From positions 2,857,001 to 2,921,000 of the forward strand of contig NZ_OY782764.1 of the NCBI RefSeq assembly GCF_963678225.1: a DNA stretch of 64,000 nucleotides, read 5' to 3'. The notes beneath the pieces were generated by a model that did no database searches, was not told the DNA's origin, and saw only the letters and a list, made by a program, of their open reading frames with translations. This document shows positions 1 through 9,335 of the stretch, piece after piece (position 1 is the first letter of the stretch; each line of letters starts with the position of its first letter). The DNA comes from an uncultured Cohaesibacter sp. (lineage in GTDB: Bacteria; Pseudomonadota; Alphaproteobacteria; Rhizobiales; Cohaesibacteraceae). Made by a program: the position numbers and the translations under genes.

Positions 1-321
1 CGCAAGATTACCTTCTGGTATGGTGCTCGCTCCAAGCGCGAAATGTTCTATGTAGAAGATTTTGACAAGCTGGCGGAAGAGCACCCGAACTTCACCTGGA
101 ATGTTGCTCTGTCTGATGCTTTGCCTGAAGATGATTGGGACGGTTACACCGGTTTCATTCACAATGTGCTGTATGAACAGTATCTGCGTGACCATGAAGC
201 TCCGGAAGACTGCGAATATTACATGTGCGGTCCTCCGATCATGAACCAGTCCGTGATCAACATGCTGCTTGATCTGGGCGTTGATCGCGAAGACATCATG
301 CTTGATGACTTCGGTGGTTAA
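1..321 (+). CDS. nqrF: Na+-translocating NADH:quinone reductase subunit F, C-terminal part (5' truncated)
   Basis: The reading frame is open from base 1 to a TAA at 319-321, so only the last 106 residues are present. They match the end of NqrF, the subunit that takes electrons from NADH through FAD and a 2Fe-2S centre and feeds the Na+-pumping Nqr complex in the inner membrane. Visible are the NAD-binding end of the ferredoxin-reductase domain ([11 protein letters not shown] near the start), the conserved MCGPPIM motif, and the terminal acidic LDDFGG tail typical of the family. The ferredoxin and FAD parts lie outside the window. NqrF is normally the last gene of nqrABCDEF, which fits the strong terminator directly downstream. 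Na+-NQR in an alphaproteobacterium hints at a marine habitat (inference). Confidence 0.95.
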   Translation, partial: RKITFWYGARSKREMFYVEDFDKLAEEHPNFTWNVALSDALPEDDWDGYTGFIHNVLYEQYLRDHEAPEDCEYYMCGPPIMNQSVINMLLDLGVDREDIMLDDFGG

Positions 322-350
322 ACCTGGGTGACCAGAAACAACGTTTATGA

Positions 351-383
351 AAAGGCCGGAGCATCCCCGCTCCGGCCTTTTTG
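351..383 (+). terminator. Rho-independent terminator of the nqr operon
   Basis: There is a perfect 12-bp stem, AAAGGCCGGAGC (351-362) and GCTCCGGCCTTT (369-380), with a 6-base loop and a run of T. It sits 30 bases after the nqrF stop codon. Confidence 0.9.
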
Positions 384-447
384 TATATTCGATATATTTT
401 CCATGAAAACGGAGGAAACGGGCGGAAGAATGAGGGCGACAGCCCTT

Positions 448-870
448 CTAGTCTTTGGTAAAGCGCAAATAGCCAGCAATATGCGATTTACCGTCGCCAT
501 CCTTGGGGTGATTGACCCCGTCAAAAACAACGATTTCTTCAAAATCAAACGGGCTGACGCCTTCAATACAAGCGACATTGATGCCAAATTCATTCGGGCT
601 AGAGCGGCGTTTGTGATGAGTATAGATGCCGCATTTGGAGCAGAAATAATGTTCGGCGGTCATCGTGCCGAATTGATATTTGGTCAGCATCTCCTCGCCT
701 TTGAGAAACTCGATACCATCCAATGGTGTTGAAACCGCCGCAGCGCCTCTCATCCGGCAGATGGAACATGTGCAGCGTCTCGGCGGCTTGTCATTTTCCG
801 ATATTGTGACACGAAATTGTACGGAACCGCAATGACAGGCGGCATTATAGCTGTGCCCTGGCTTTATCAA
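448..870 (-). CDS. GFA / CENP-V domain zinc-binding protein
   Basis: This is a glutathione-dependent formaldehyde-activating-like (GFA/CENP-V) fold protein. Zinc ligands are visible as CHCG near the N-terminus, a CTCSIC pair in the middle, and CSKCGIYTHH further on. Members are small cytosolic proteins of about 130-140 residues; some bind glutathione or S-hydroxymethylglutathione, but most have no proven activity. The frame is open upstream to an ATG at 1014, which would add about 48 residues unlike the family. I prefer the TTG at 870, because AAGGAG lies seven bases before it and the protein then has the normal length of 140 residues. The gene faces nqrF and stands alone, so its substrate cannot be inferred from neighbours. 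Confidence 0.75.
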   Translation of the reverse strand: MIKPGHSYNAACHCGSVQFRVTISENDKPPRRCTCSICRMRGAAAVSTPLDGIEFLKGEEMLTKYQFGTMTAEHYFCSKCGIYTHHKRRSSPNEFGINVACIEGVSPFDFEEIVVFDGVNHPKDGDGKSHIAGYLRFTKD

Positions 871-1163
871 CTCAAGTCTCCTTATGCGTGGCGTGAGGAC
901 GCAAGTCTGCCGCCAATCTGCGCCCTTGGCAAGAAGCGCATCCATAGAGTGAGCGTTTGAACAGGCTATGATCGGCTCCATTAGATAGAGTTCCAAGGAT
1001 AGGGCAGCTCCCACGTGAGGGGGGCAAGGCCTTGTCGTTACAAGCCTTTTGGAGAAAATCCGAATACGTTATGCAACTATAAATACACTCTTGATTGATT
1101 GTACAAGAATTAATATATTTTTCGGGCTAAAATATTTAAACGCAGCCTGTGTATGTGTAGAGG

Positions 1164-1937
1164 GTGGCTAAGACAACGCAAATATGCGTTGAAAGCGCAA
1201 AGGCTGTGATTGTGTCTGGTGGAGGATGTATAGGGAGCGTGCCTAAAAATGGATATCTTGCGATCAAGGAGTATATCTCTTCTATGATCCGGAGCAAAGA
1301 ATGGCCGCCTGGCCATTTGCTGCCAACGGAAACAGAGCTGGCTGCGCAATTTGATTGCGCCAGAGCAACGGTCAATCGCGCACTGGGGGAGTTAGCCGAA
1401 GAACAGATCATCGACCGAAGGCGCAAGGCGGGCAGTCGAGTGCGCGACGGTCGTGAACGGATGGCCAATCTTAAAATCCAGTTCCCGTGTCGCGAAATCG
1501 AGGCGATGGGAAAGGAGCATCGCTATGTTTCCCTTCAAAGAGAGATGTGTGCTCTTCCCGTGTTATTGCAGAGCGCGTGCGAAGGGGGACTGGAAAACCA
1601 GTGCTTGCGGACAGAAGGGGTTCACTATGCCAGTGAAACCCCTTTTCAATTTGAGCGCAGCTGGTTTAGCAGGGATGCCTTTCCCGAACTGTTCCAAGAG
1701 GGTGGTAAGGTCAAAGCACCCTGCGTGACGCTTTTGGAAAAGAATCCCTTTTATCACGGCAGTTTGTTTATCTCCGCCTCGAAAGCCAATCACGTGGAAG
1801 CGCGCCATCTGGGGATCAAGATGGGGGAGCCTCTTATCAGCAAAGAATATATTCTGACAGATGGGCTGGAAGGGACGCCCGTTGCTGTCATGCAAATCAG
1901 ATATAAGCCGGATTATTGCGTATCCTGCATATTCTAG
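1164..1937 (+). CDS. GntR-family regulator (HutC type, UTRA effector domain)
   Basis: An N-terminal winged helix-turn-helix of GntR type is seen around residues 28-95 (GYLAIKEYISSMI, LPTETELAAQF, ARATVNRALGEL, IIDRRRKAGSRV). It is followed by a UTRA ligand-binding domain to the C-terminus, ending in VAVMQIRYKPD. HutC-type members are repressors released by a small metabolite. The start is uncertain: GTG codons at 1164, 1212 and 1239 are in frame. The one at 1239 gives the most typical length, with GGAGG 13 bases and AGGGAG one base upstream, so no site is ideally spaced. No catabolic gene is adjacent on the same strand, and no target can be named. The downstream small gene on the other strand converges with it. 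Confidence 0.8.
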   Translation: MAKTTQICVESAKAVIVSGGGCIGSVPKNGYLAIKEYISSMIRSKEWPPGHLLPTETELAAQFDCARATVNRALGELAEEQIIDRRRKAGSRVRDGRERMANLKIQFPCREIEAMGKEHRYVSLQREMCALPVLLQSACEGGLENQCLRTEGVHYASETPFQFERSWFSRDAFPELFQEGGKVKAPCVTLLEKNPFYHGSLFISASKANHVEARHLGIKMGEPLISKEYILTDGLEGTPVAVMQIRYKPDYCVSCIF

Positions 1938-1956
1938 TGCAGTGCAATATGCCCGA

Positions 1957-2205
1957 TCAAAGTCTTGCAGATTTGTCACGTGTGATCACATGCTCGATGG
2001 CTTGCATCAGGATAGGGAAATCATAAGGCACAGCGCCTGTTCGAACCCGGTCGCGGCCGATGCTGTAGGCGAGAAGCTGCGTGTCCAACGCCGCAAAAGC
2101 GGGTTCAACTTCCATTGTGCATGTGCTTGGTGAGATTGCTTCGGCATCCTGCGCTATGGAGCGCGCCACTTCGATAAGCTCAGGGTCTTGATCTACGCCA
2201 ACCAT
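1957..2205 (-). CDS. Small unknown protein (82 aa)
   Basis: I do not recognise this protein. It is 82 residues, acidic at the N-terminus, soluble-looking, with no signal peptide, membrane segment or cysteine cluster. Support for a real gene is a textbook ribosome site: TAGGAG lies about seven bases before the ATG at 2205. Composition is also ordinary for the genome. It converges with the GntR regulator (19 bases apart), and the sdaA stop lies upstream. It could be a short regulator or a conserved hypothetical; no function is proposed. Confidence 0.5.
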   Translation of the reverse strand: MVGVDQDPELIEVARSIAQDAEAISPSTCTMEVEPAFAALDTQLLAYSIGRDRVRTGAVPYDFPILMQAIEHVITRDKSARL

Positions 2206-2343
2206 TATAGTCTCCTACTTTTGTAGAAGATACTTACTGATTTTTACGGAGGTGGGCATCCGTAAATTATCTTATTTTCCATTTTTTGCACTGCAAAATA
2301 GTTATGTGTGAATGAACAGGAATTGCGTTTTCCCTGATTGGGT

Positions 2344-2471
2344 CTCCGTACCTCAGCATTCGGGCGGGTTACGGTGTACTCGTCACAAGATAGGCCCTGA
2401 TCCATGCGGCTCAGGGAAAGCCTATCGCTAGAAAAGAAGCGAGGCGGGCACTCCGTGTCTCAGCATTCGGG
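2344..2471. repeat. 21-bp imperfect direct repeat around the sdaA stop codon
   Basis: CTCCGTACCTCAGCATTCGG (from 2344) recurs as CTCCGTGTCTCAGCATTCGG (from 2451), each followed by G, with two mismatches in 21 bases. The right copy contains the sdaA stop codon and its last codons, so the left copy is a duplicate of the gene's extreme 3' end, 107 bases downstream of it on the minus strand. Confidence 0.7.
2389..2426 (-). other. Stem-loop downstream of sdaA
   Basis: Outer arms GATAGG (2389-2394) and CCTATC (2421-2426) enclose inner arms CCCTGA and TCAGGG. No T-run follows on either strand, so it is not a classical intrinsic terminator. It lies 34-71 bases after the sdaA stop on the minus strand and may stabilise the transcript end. 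Confidence 0.5.
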
Positions 2472-3875
2472 AAGATTGACAGCGAGCCCGCCGAGCGACG
2501 TTTCCTTGTATTTCTCATCCATGTCGCGACCGGTTTCCCTCAGAGTGCGGATGCAATTGTCGAGCGGCATGAAGTGGGAACCGTCACCATATAGAGCGAG
2601 GGAAGCCGCTGACACGGCCTTTATGGCGCCAAGTCCGTTGCGCTCGATACAGGGCACTTGAACCAGTCCTTTGACCGGATCACACGTCATGCCCAGATGA
2701 TGCTCCAGAGCGATTTCTGCCGCATTCTCAATCTGCTCATTGCTGCCGCCTAGAGCCGCACAAAGACCGCTGGCCGCCATCGCCGCTGCGGAACCGACTT
2801 CGGCCTGACAGCCCGCCTCAGCCCCAGATATGGATGCATTATGCTTAATGAGGCCACCAATCGCCGCCGCTGTCAAAAGGAAGGTCGTGATGCCCGCATC
2901 ATTGGAGCCGGGGCAGTGGTCGCGGTAATAGCGTAACACGGAAGGCACCACGCCCGCTGCACCGTTGGTCGGAGCGGTGACCACACGCCCGCCTGCTGCA
3001 TTCTCTTCATTGACCGCCATCGCATAGCAGCTCAGCCAGTCATTGATCTGATGGGGCATTGGCATATTGTCGCCGTGGCGGCTGGTGAGCTGCTGATGGA
3101 TGTGCTTGGCGCGCCGCTTGACCTTGAGCCCTCCGGGGAGAATGCCATCTTTGGCCAGGCCTCTATCGATGGAAGAGAGCATCGCCTGCCAAATGCGGGC
3201 AATGCCTGTGTCAAGCTCCTGCCGCGACAGGCTGATTTCCTCGTTGGCGCGCTTCATGGCGGCAATGGAAAGGCCGGAACGCTGCCCCATGGCCAGCATC
3301 TCTGTCGCAGCGCCGAAGGGGTAGGGGAACCCTGCCGCTTCCTGTACCTGATGAAGCGCGTCGGGCTTGTGGCTGATTTTCTCTTCCATTTCGCTGGCTG
3401 TCACGATGAAACCGCCGCCGATGGAATAGTAGGTGACGCTGGCCAACTGTCGATTGCCTTCGCCATAGGCGAACAGCTTCATGCCATTGGCGTGACCGGG
3501 AAGCGATGGGCCATAATCGAAGATGAGGTCTTCATCCGGATTGAAGCGCAGCCGCGGGAACCCTTCTGGTTCGATGAATTTCTCCTCGCGTACCCGTGCT
3601 TCCTGTGCTTCAGCGTCATCCGGATCAAGCCGGTCTGGCGCAAAGCCCAGAAGCCCGAGGATAACTGCGCGGTCTGTTGCGTGGCCCTTGCCGGTAAAGG
3701 CCAGAGATCCATGCAGCGAACAGCTTATGCGCCGGACGTCTCCAGCATCGACACCCATGAAGCCTCCCACTCGCAAATCATCCATGAACCGCAAGGCCGC
3801 ATTCATCGGCCCCATGGTGTGGGACGATGAAGGACCAATGCCGATCTTGAAGATGTCGAAGATGGAGAGGAACAT
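2460..3875 (-). CDS. sdaA: L-serine ammonia-lyase (iron-sulfur type)
   Basis: This enzyme deaminates L-serine to pyruvate and ammonia in the cytosol using a 4Fe-4S centre. At 471 residues it is the normal single-chain bacterial form. The N-terminus has the beta-domain signature [18 protein letters not shown]. The alpha domain shows the cluster cysteines in [12 protein letters not shown], and in [16 protein letters not shown]. The start ATG at 3875 lies 30 bases after the gcvP stop, so the two are very probably one leftward operon. With GlyA elsewhere, GcvP and SdaA would route glycine through serine to pyruvate. A short copy of the gene's end lies just downstream (see repeat). Confidence 0.96.
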   Translation of the reverse strand: MFLSIFDIFKIGIGPSSSHTMGPMNAALRFMDDLRVGGFMGVDAGDVRRISCSLHGSLAFTGKGHATDRAVILGLLGFAPDRLDPDDAEAQEARVREEKFIEPEGFPRLRFNPDEDLIFDYGPSLPGHANGMKLFAYGEGNRQLASVTYYSIGGGFIVTASEMEEKISHKPDALHQVQEAAGFPYPFGAATEMLAMGQRSGLSIAAMKRANEEISLSRQELDTGIARIWQAMLSSIDRGLAKDGILPGGLKVKRRAKHIHQQLTSRHGDNMPMPHQINDWLSCYAMAVNEENAAGGRVVTAPTNGAAGVVPSVLRYYRDHCPGSNDAGITTFLLTAAAIGGLIKHNASISGAEAGCQAEVGSAAAMAASGLCAALGGSNEQIENAAEIALEHHLGMTCDPVKGLVQVPCIERNGLGAIKAVSAASLALYGDGSHFMPLDNCIRTLRETGRDMDEKYKETSLGGLAVNLPEC

Positions 3876-3905
3876 GGGCGCTCACTCAACGAGAGGTGCT
3901 GCGGA

Positions 3906-6779
3906 TCACTCCGCAGCTTCGTCTTCCTCATAGGCATCCACCGGTGGGCAGGTGCAGATGAGGTGGCGGTCACCATAAACATTGTCGACGCGGTTGACCG
4001 GTGGCCAGTATTTATCCACTTCGAAAGCCCCCGCCGGGAAGCATCCCTGTTTGCGAGAGTAGGGGCGATCCCACTCGCCGACAAGGTCGCGCACGGTATG
4101 AGGGGCATTTTTCAGCGGATTATTCTCCGCGTCGATTTTCTCGTCTTCAATGTCCTGTGCTTCGCGGCGGATGTCGAGCATGGCATTGATGAAGCGATCA
4201 AGCTCGGCCTTGGGCTCGGATTCCGTTGGCTCGACCATCAGCGTGCCCGGCACAGGGAAGCTCATGGTCGGCGCATGGAAGCCATTGTCCATCAGGCGCT
4301 TGGCGATATCGTCCACGGTTACGCCGCAGCTATCCTTGAGCGGACGGGTTTCCAGAATGCACTCATGGGCCACGAGACCGGCCTTGGAGGCATAAAGGGT
4401 ATCATAGGCGCCCTTGAGGCTGGCCGCGATATAGTTGGCGTTGAGGATGGCCACCTTAGTGGATTGGGTTAGGCCAGCACCGCCCATCAGCAGGCAATAG
4501 GCCCAGCTGACCGGTAGAATGGAAGGCGAGCCGAATGGCGCGGCAGACACCGGTCCGATGGCAGCATCGCGCTCAGGGTGACCCGGCAGGTAAGGGGCAA
4601 GATGGGCCTTGACGCCAATCGGTCCCATGCCCGGACCACCGCCACCATGGGGAATGCAGAAGGTCTTGTGCAGATTGAGATGGCTGACGTCGCCGCCAAT
4701 GTCGCCCGGGCGGGAAAGACCCACCATGGCGTTCATGTTCGCCCCGTCAATATAGACCTGTCCCCCATGCTCATGGGTGATTGCGCAGACATCTTGCACC
4801 GTTTCCTCGAACACACCGTGGGTGGACGGATAGGTGATCATGCAAGCGGCAAGATTGGCGCTGTGCTTTTCGGCCTTGGCGCGGAAATCTTCAACGTCAA
4901 TATCGCCATTTTCGGCTGATTTGACGACCACCACCTTGAAACCGGCCATATGGGCCGAGGCAGGGTTGGTGCCATGGGCTGAGGTCGGGATGAGGCAGAC
5001 ATCGCGATGGCCTTCGCCGCGCGCCATGTGATAGTTGCGAATGGTGATGAGACCGGCATATTCGCCCTGCGCGCCCGAGTTCGGCTGCTGGGAAATGGCG
5101 TCATAGCCGGTCACAAGGCAGAGTTTTTCGTTTAGATCGTCGATCATCTCCTTGTAGCCCAGCGCTTGATCATCGGGCACAAACGGATGCAGGTTGGCAA
5201 ATTCGGGCCATGTGATCGGGATCATCTCGATGGTGGCGTTGAGCTTCATGGTGCAGGAGCCAAGCGGAATCATGGCCCGGTCGAGCGCCAGATCGCGGTC
5301 GGCGAGGCGACGCATATAGCGGGTGATCTCGGCTTCGGCACGGTTGAGATGGAAGATTGGATGCGTGAGATACTCGGTTGTGCGCAGATTGTTGGTTGGC
5401 AGACGATAGGGGATATCCTGCTCGCGCTCATGCTCGAAGGCACCATAGGTCAGCTCGCCGCCAAAGCTCTTCCAGACCGCTTCCACGGTTTCCGGACGGG
5501 TCTGCTCATCAAGGCTGATGCCGATCTTGCTGTTGCCTACCTTGCGCAGGTTGATGCCATTGGCGACAGCTGCGTTGAGGATCACGCCCTGCAGCGCGCC
5601 CACTTCCACCGTGATGGTATCGAAGAACACATCCGGCTCTGGCTTGAAGCCGAGCTTTTCGAGGCCGTCGACCAGACGTACGGTCTTGCGATGGACATAT
5701 TGCGCAATCGCCTTGATGCCATCCGGCCCGTGATAGACCGCATACATGGAGGCAATGACGGCCAGCAGCGCCTGTGCGGTGCAAACGTTGGAGTTAGCCT
5801 TCTCGCGGCGAATATGCTGCTCTCGGGTCTGAAGGGCGAGGCGATAGGCTTTGCGCCCGTGGCTGTCGATGGTCACCCCGATGATGCGCCCCGGCATGGC
5901 GCGTTTGAAGGCATCACCACAGGACATGTAAGCTGCGTGCGGGCCGCCATAGCCAAGCGGAACGCCAAATCGCTGGGTGGAGCCGACGGCAATGTCTGCG
6001 CCCATTTCGCCCGGAGATTTCAGCAGCGCCAGTGCCAGCGGGTCGGCAATCACGATGCCAAGGGCCTTGTTCTCGTGCAACGCTGCCATGGCAGAGGTGA
6101 AATCACGCACATGGCCATGGGTACCCGGATACTGGAAGATCGCACCGAAGACTTCGCTTGGCTCCAGCTCTTCAGGAGCGGCAACCTTCACTTCGATGCC
6201 CAGCGGCTCTGCGCGGGTTTCGATGACAGCGATATTCTGCGGATGACAATTCTCATCCACGAAGAAAATGTTGGATTTGGACTTGGCTGCGCGCTTGGCC
6301 ATGGTCATGGCCTCTGCTGCGGCTGTGGCTTCATCAAGTAATGAGGCGTTGGCGATCTCAAGGCCGGTCAGGTCGGATACCATGGTCTGGAAGTTGAGCA
6401 GCGCTTCAAGGCGGCCTTGGCTGATCTCTGGCTGATAAGGGGTGTAGGCTGTGTACCAAGCCGGATTTTCAAGGATGTTGCGCAGGATGACCGGCGGAGT
6501 GCTGGTGCCGTAATAGCCCTGGCCGATGAGTGAAGTGAGCAGCTTGTTCTTGGAGGCAACCTTGCGCATGTGATGCAGCGTGTCGCCTTCGGCCAGTGCG
6601 CCACCCCATTTGAGCGGTTCTTTCTGGCGGATGGACGCCGGAACCGTCGCATCGATCAGCTCATCCAGTGTGGTGAAGCCGATTACCTTGAGCATTTCAG
6701 CCATTTCGCTCGGCGACGGCCCGATATGGCGTCGGTTGGCAAAATCATAAGCTTCATAATCGGTCAGTTTGAAGGTCAT
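3906..6779 (-). CDS. gcvP: Glycine dehydrogenase (decarboxylating), P-protein
   Basis: P-protein of the glycine cleavage system: a PLP enzyme that decarboxylates glycine and passes the aminomethyl group to the lipoyl arm of GcvH. The 957 residues make the long fused homodimeric form (N and C halves in one chain). Seen are the N-terminal [14 protein letters not shown], the glycine-rich active-site stretch after [14 protein letters not shown] (the lysine in HKTF binds PLP), and a C-terminal [10 protein letters not shown]. The ATG at 6779 is preceded by GGAG. It heads the operon with sdaA. The usual partners gcvT and gcvH are not in this window, although they often precede gcvP. Expression is likely controlled from the palindrome at 6941-6962 by the divergent XRE-cupin regulator (inference). 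Confidence 0.97.
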   Translation of the reverse strand: MTFKLTDYEAYDFANRRHIGPSPSEMAEMLKVIGFTTLDELIDATVPASIRQKEPLKWGGALAEGDTLHHMRKVASKNKLLTSLIGQGYYGTSTPPVILRNILENPAWYTAYTPYQPEISQGRLEALLNFQTMVSDLTGLEIANASLLDEATAAAEAMTMAKRAAKSKSNIFFVDENCHPQNIAVIETRAEPLGIEVKVAAPEELEPSEVFGAIFQYPGTHGHVRDFTSAMAALHENKALGIVIADPLALALLKSPGEMGADIAVGSTQRFGVPLGYGGPHAAYMSCGDAFKRAMPGRIIGVTIDSHGRKAYRLALQTREQHIRREKANSNVCTAQALLAVIASMYAVYHGPDGIKAIAQYVHRKTVRLVDGLEKLGFKPEPDVFFDTITVEVGALQGVILNAAVANGINLRKVGNSKIGISLDEQTRPETVEAVWKSFGGELTYGAFEHEREQDIPYRLPTNNLRTTEYLTHPIFHLNRAEAEITRYMRRLADRDLALDRAMIPLGSCTMKLNATIEMIPITWPEFANLHPFVPDDQALGYKEMIDDLNEKLCLVTGYDAISQQPNSGAQGEYAGLITIRNYHMARGEGHRDVCLIPTSAHGTNPASAHMAGFKVVVVKSAENGDIDVEDFRAKAEKHSANLAACMITYPSTHGVFEETVQDVCAITHEHGGQVYIDGANMNAMVGLSRPGDIGGDVSHLNLHKTFCIPHGGGGPGMGPIGVKAHLAPYLPGHPERDAAIGPVSAAPFGSPSILPVSWAYCLLMGGAGLTQSTKVAILNANYIAASLKGAYDTLYASKAGLVAHECILETRPLKDSCGVTVDDIAKRLMDNGFHAPTMSFPVPGTLMVEPTESEPKAELDRFINAMLDIRREAQDIEDEKIDAENNPLKNAPHTVRDLVGEWDRPYSRKQGCFPAGAFEVDKYWPPVNRVDNVYGDRHLICTCPPVDAYEEDEAAE

Positions 6780-7085
6780 TGCCTGCTCCTCAATCCTTGT
6801 CTTTGCCTGTGGCTGTCACACCCCGGATCGTGACAGTCTCCCGTGGTTTTTCCAAGGGAAACGATCGGCTAGGGCTTTAAGGAAACAAAGAGGATCGCGG
6901 AAAGCTGCCGATTCTTCACGTGGTTTCTTGTTAAGTTTCTTATAGGGGAATTTTCCCCTATATGCAATAATGATGCTTATGCTTGTCAAAATCTACCCAA
7001 GAGGGGTTTCTTTGCAGATTTTGACCTTGAGAGAAAATTGTGCGAATTTGCAGCCCGATCAGGGCAGTGACGACAGGAGTGGAAC
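6780..7085. promoter_or_regulatory. Divergent promoter region of gcvP-sdaA and the XRE-cupin gene, with palindromic operator at 6941-6962
   Basis: This 306-base gap separates the two divergent start codons. It contains a 22-base inverted repeat with arms TATAGGGGAA (6941-6950) and TTCCCCTATA (6953-6962), separated by TT. It is AT-rich around the palindrome. I looked for the paired glycine riboswitch upstream of gcvP and did not see a convincing one. The palindrome is the best candidate for the regulator's binding site. Confidence 0.6.
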
Positions 7086-7763
7086 ATGGGTGATCTGGAA
7101 CGTGGGGAATTTGGCACGATAGAAAGCCTGCAAGAGGACACATCTGTCACGGAAGCCATTCCCGGTGTGCTTGCTCCGGCCGGTGCGTCGGCACCCGGTG
7201 CCCCCGGTATGGATGAGTTGGGCCAAATGGTGCGCGAGGCGCGCAAGCGCAAAGGCTGGACGCTGGAAGAGACTGGGCGCCATGCGGGCATTGGCCGCTC
7301 GACCCTGTCCAAGATCGAGAATGGCCAGACCAGTCCGGGCTTCGACATCGTGCGTCGCCTGACGCAGGCGTTGGAGCTGGAAACGCCGAACCTGTTTCTG
7401 CAAAGCGGCAAGAGCGACCTGACCGGGCGGCGGGATGTGACAAGAAAGGGCGAAGGCGAAGGCAAGGTCACCGCGACCTATTCCCATGAGCTTTTGTGCA
7501 ACGAGCTAACCAGCAAGGCGATGTTGCCCTATGTCAGCACGATCAAGGCGCGAGATATTTCCGATTTCGGCGACTGGATTCGCCATCGGGGCGAGGAATT
7601 CATGTATGTGCTCTCCGGCGAGTTGGAGCTGCATACCGAGCATTATCGGCCACTGGCTATGCAAGCGGGCGATAGCGTCTATTATGACAGCTCCATGGGT
7701 CATTGCTGTGTAACCACCAGCAAGGAAGATGCCGTGGTGCTCTGGGTGAGCCTCGAGCGCTGA
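7086..7763 (+). CDS. XRE-family regulator with cupin sensor domain
   Basis: The N-terminal 40 residues are acidic and probably disordered. An XRE/Cro helix-turn-helix follows (LGQMVREARKRKGWTLEETGRHAG and IGRSTLSKIENGQTSPG). A C-terminal cupin barrel covers roughly residues 140-223 (RGEEFMYVLSGELELH, MQAGDSVYYDSSMGH). Such proteins act as amino-acid or amine-responsive regulators. GGAG six bases before the ATG supports the start. It is divergent from gcvP-sdaA, which suggests control of glycine/serine breakdown and of itself; this is inference from position plus the palindrome between them. A GNAT gene follows 32 bases downstream on the same strand. Confidence 0.88.
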   Translation: MGDLERGEFGTIESLQEDTSVTEAIPGVLAPAGASAPGAPGMDELGQMVREARKRKGWTLEETGRHAGIGRSTLSKIENGQTSPGFDIVRRLTQALELETPNLFLQSGKSDLTGRRDVTRKGEGEGKVTATYSHELLCNELTSKAMLPYVSTIKARDISDFGDWIRHRGEEFMYVLSGELELHTEHYRPLAMQAGDSVYYDSSMGHCCVTTSKEDAVVLWVSLER

Positions 7764-7795
7764 CCAGAATCCAGAAGCAAAGGACGCATAGTAAA

Positions 7796-8290
7796 ATGAT
7801 TAGAAGCGCAAAGCCGGAAGATGCTGCCGCCATCGCGGAGATCTATAATGATGCCGTGCGCACCACCACCGCCATCTGGAATGATGAAACCGTGAGCGTT
7901 CAGAACAGAGCCGACTGGATTGCATCAAAGCAGAAAGATGGCTGGCCGCTGTTTGTGCTGGAAGACGAGCAGGGTGCTGTGGCCGGCTACGCCACCTATG
8001 GCTCCTGGCGTGCATGGGATGGCTATCGCCACACCGTGGAGCATTCGGTCTATGTAGAAAAAGGCCACCGGGGGCAGGGGATCGGCAAGGCGCTCATGCA
8101 AGCTCTTATCAGCAAGGCCAGACAGACTGATATTCATGTGATGGTCGCAGGCATTGAAGCTGGCAATGAAGCCTCCATCAGGCTGCACGAAAAGCTGGGC
8201 TTCAATCGGGCGGGAAACCTGCATGAAGTTGGCACAAAGTTTGGCCGTTGGCTGGACCTGACTTTTTTGGAATTGAAGCTTGGCGAGTAA
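7796..8290 (+). CDS. GNAT N-acetyltransferase, phosphinothricin acetyltransferase-like
   Basis: A 164-residue GNAT protein of the Pat/Bar-like subfamily. It begins MIRSAKPEDAAAIAEIYNDAV and has the acetyl-CoA pyrophosphate-binding motif RGQGIGKALMQAL. It also has the IRLHEKLGF segment and the C-terminal FGRWLDLTFLEL block typical of the subfamily. Family members acetylate phosphinothricin, methionine sulfoximine or similar amino-acid analogues, and sometimes only methionine sulfone; the true substrate is unknown. I chose the ATG at 7796 because AGGA lies before it and the family N-terminus starts there, although the frame is open upstream into the regulator gene. It may be cotranscribed with the XRE-cupin gene. 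Confidence 0.88.
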   Translation: MIRSAKPEDAAAIAEIYNDAVRTTTAIWNDETVSVQNRADWIASKQKDGWPLFVLEDEQGAVAGYATYGSWRAWDGYRHTVEHSVYVEKGHRGQGIGKALMQALISKARQTDIHVMVAGIEAGNEASIRLHEKLGFNRAGNLHEVGTKFGRWLDLTFLELKLGE

Positions 8291-8345
8291 ACCTTGATAC
8301 CATTCGCACCAAAGCAAAAGGTACCAAGGTGTATTAGCCCTGTGG

Positions 8346-9335
8346 TTACCAGTCTGGCATCTTTACAACCATGATGTCGAGATTCTGGTCGGGCATATAG
8401 TTCTGGGCCCTGAATTCAAATTGTGTCGGGGCGATCTTGCGAATGCCGTTGATGCAGAGGGTGATCAAGTTGTCTGGCTGCATCTTGTCGATGACCAGAC
8501 GAAAGTCCCCGATGGGACCAAGCCAAGTGTTGGCGGTTTTCAGAATATAGCGAACTTCGGAGCTGACGGTGGTTTCGTGGCCACCCTTCTTGAGCAGGTG
8601 GCGAAACCCCCGGATGAAGCTGTCATCGATGCAAAAGCGCTCTATATTGTCGCGAATGCCATATTGCTCATCAATCACGCCTCCTCCAACGACCGGCGCA
8701 TAGCTGTGGTCCAGCACGGTGCGGCTATTGGCCGGGAAGGTCTGCCACCAATAATAGGTGGCTTTCACCTTCCATTTCTTGTCGAACCAAGCTTCTCCCG
8801 GCACCCAGTTGATCAGGCCTTTAGCGGCCAGTGCCTGCTTGGCGGAATCTGGAATATTTTCCAGTCGATCATAATAGTCCGGCGCAAAGCGGTGCAGGGG
8901 AACGCCATTGCTGACCAGATCTTCGGTATAATCTCGGCCATTCATCGTGAGCTTGACCTCCAGCTCCGGCCTGATCTGCTGGCCGTTGGAATGCACCGTG
9001 AAGCCCAGAAAGTTGATCGGATCCGCATTGTTGATGCCATAATTCCATTCCGGTTCGGCTTCGATCTCGGGGACCGGAAAGGCAACGAGCATGCGCTGGT
9101 CTTCATCGGAATGGTTGAAGAATTCATAGTGAATGCGGATCTGCTCGGGGCTGATATAGAGGTCTTCCAAATCAAGGGAAATGGCGTTGGTTTCTACCAG
9201 ACGTATGCCGCCAGCATCGAGCATCGCTGACGCATCATTGGCGCTGGCGTCTGTCGGCATAGTCACATTGCCAAGCATGAGCAAGGCCAGCATTAGGTGC
9301 GAGAGACGAAACCGGCGAAATAGTGACTGAATCAT
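8346..9335 (-). CDS. DUF4424 family exported protein
   Basis: 329 residues with an N-terminal signal peptide (basic RRFRLSH, hydrophobic LMLALLMLGN, probable cleavage after SAN). The mature start resembles the DUF4424 family: a residue block with AGGIRLVETNAISLDLEDLYIS, then IRIHYEFFNHSDEDQ and VAFPVPEI. Members are periplasmic proteins of unknown function with a beta-rich fold. The sequence carries two conserved aromatic patches (YYWWQTFPA and YGIRDNIERFC) and no catalytic motif that I recognise. The gene stands alone, facing the GNAT gene. A weak hairpin at 8291-8331 lies just past its stop, without a T-run. Confidence 0.8.
   Translation of the reverse strand: MIQSLFRRFRLSHLMLALLMLGNVTMPTDASANDASAMLDAGGIRLVETNAISLDLEDLYISPEQIRIHYEFFNHSDEDQRMLVAFPVPEIEAEPEWNYGINNADPINFLGFTVHSNGQQIRPELEVKLTMNGRDYTEDLVSNGVPLHRFAPDYYDRLENIPDSAKQALAAKGLINWVPGEAWFDKKWKVKATYYWWQTFPANSRTVLDHSYAPVVGGGVIDEQYGIRDNIERFCIDDSFIRGFRHLLKKGGHETTVSSEVRYILKTANTWLGPIGDFRLVIDKMQPDNLITLCINGIRKIAPTQFEFRAQNYMPDQNLDIMVVKMPDW

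Noticed and set aside
5166-6341. 391-residue open frame antisense to gcvP
   Set aside because: It lies wholly within gcvP; composition and lack of start signals show it is a shadow.
6780-7085. Glycine riboswitch upstream of gcvP
   Set aside because: The tandem aptamer signatures were not found; only the palindrome stands out.
8291-8331. Hairpin ACCTTGATACC / GGTACCAAGGT between two convergent genes
   Set aside because: One mismatch, a 19-base loop and no T-run; too weak to call a terminator.
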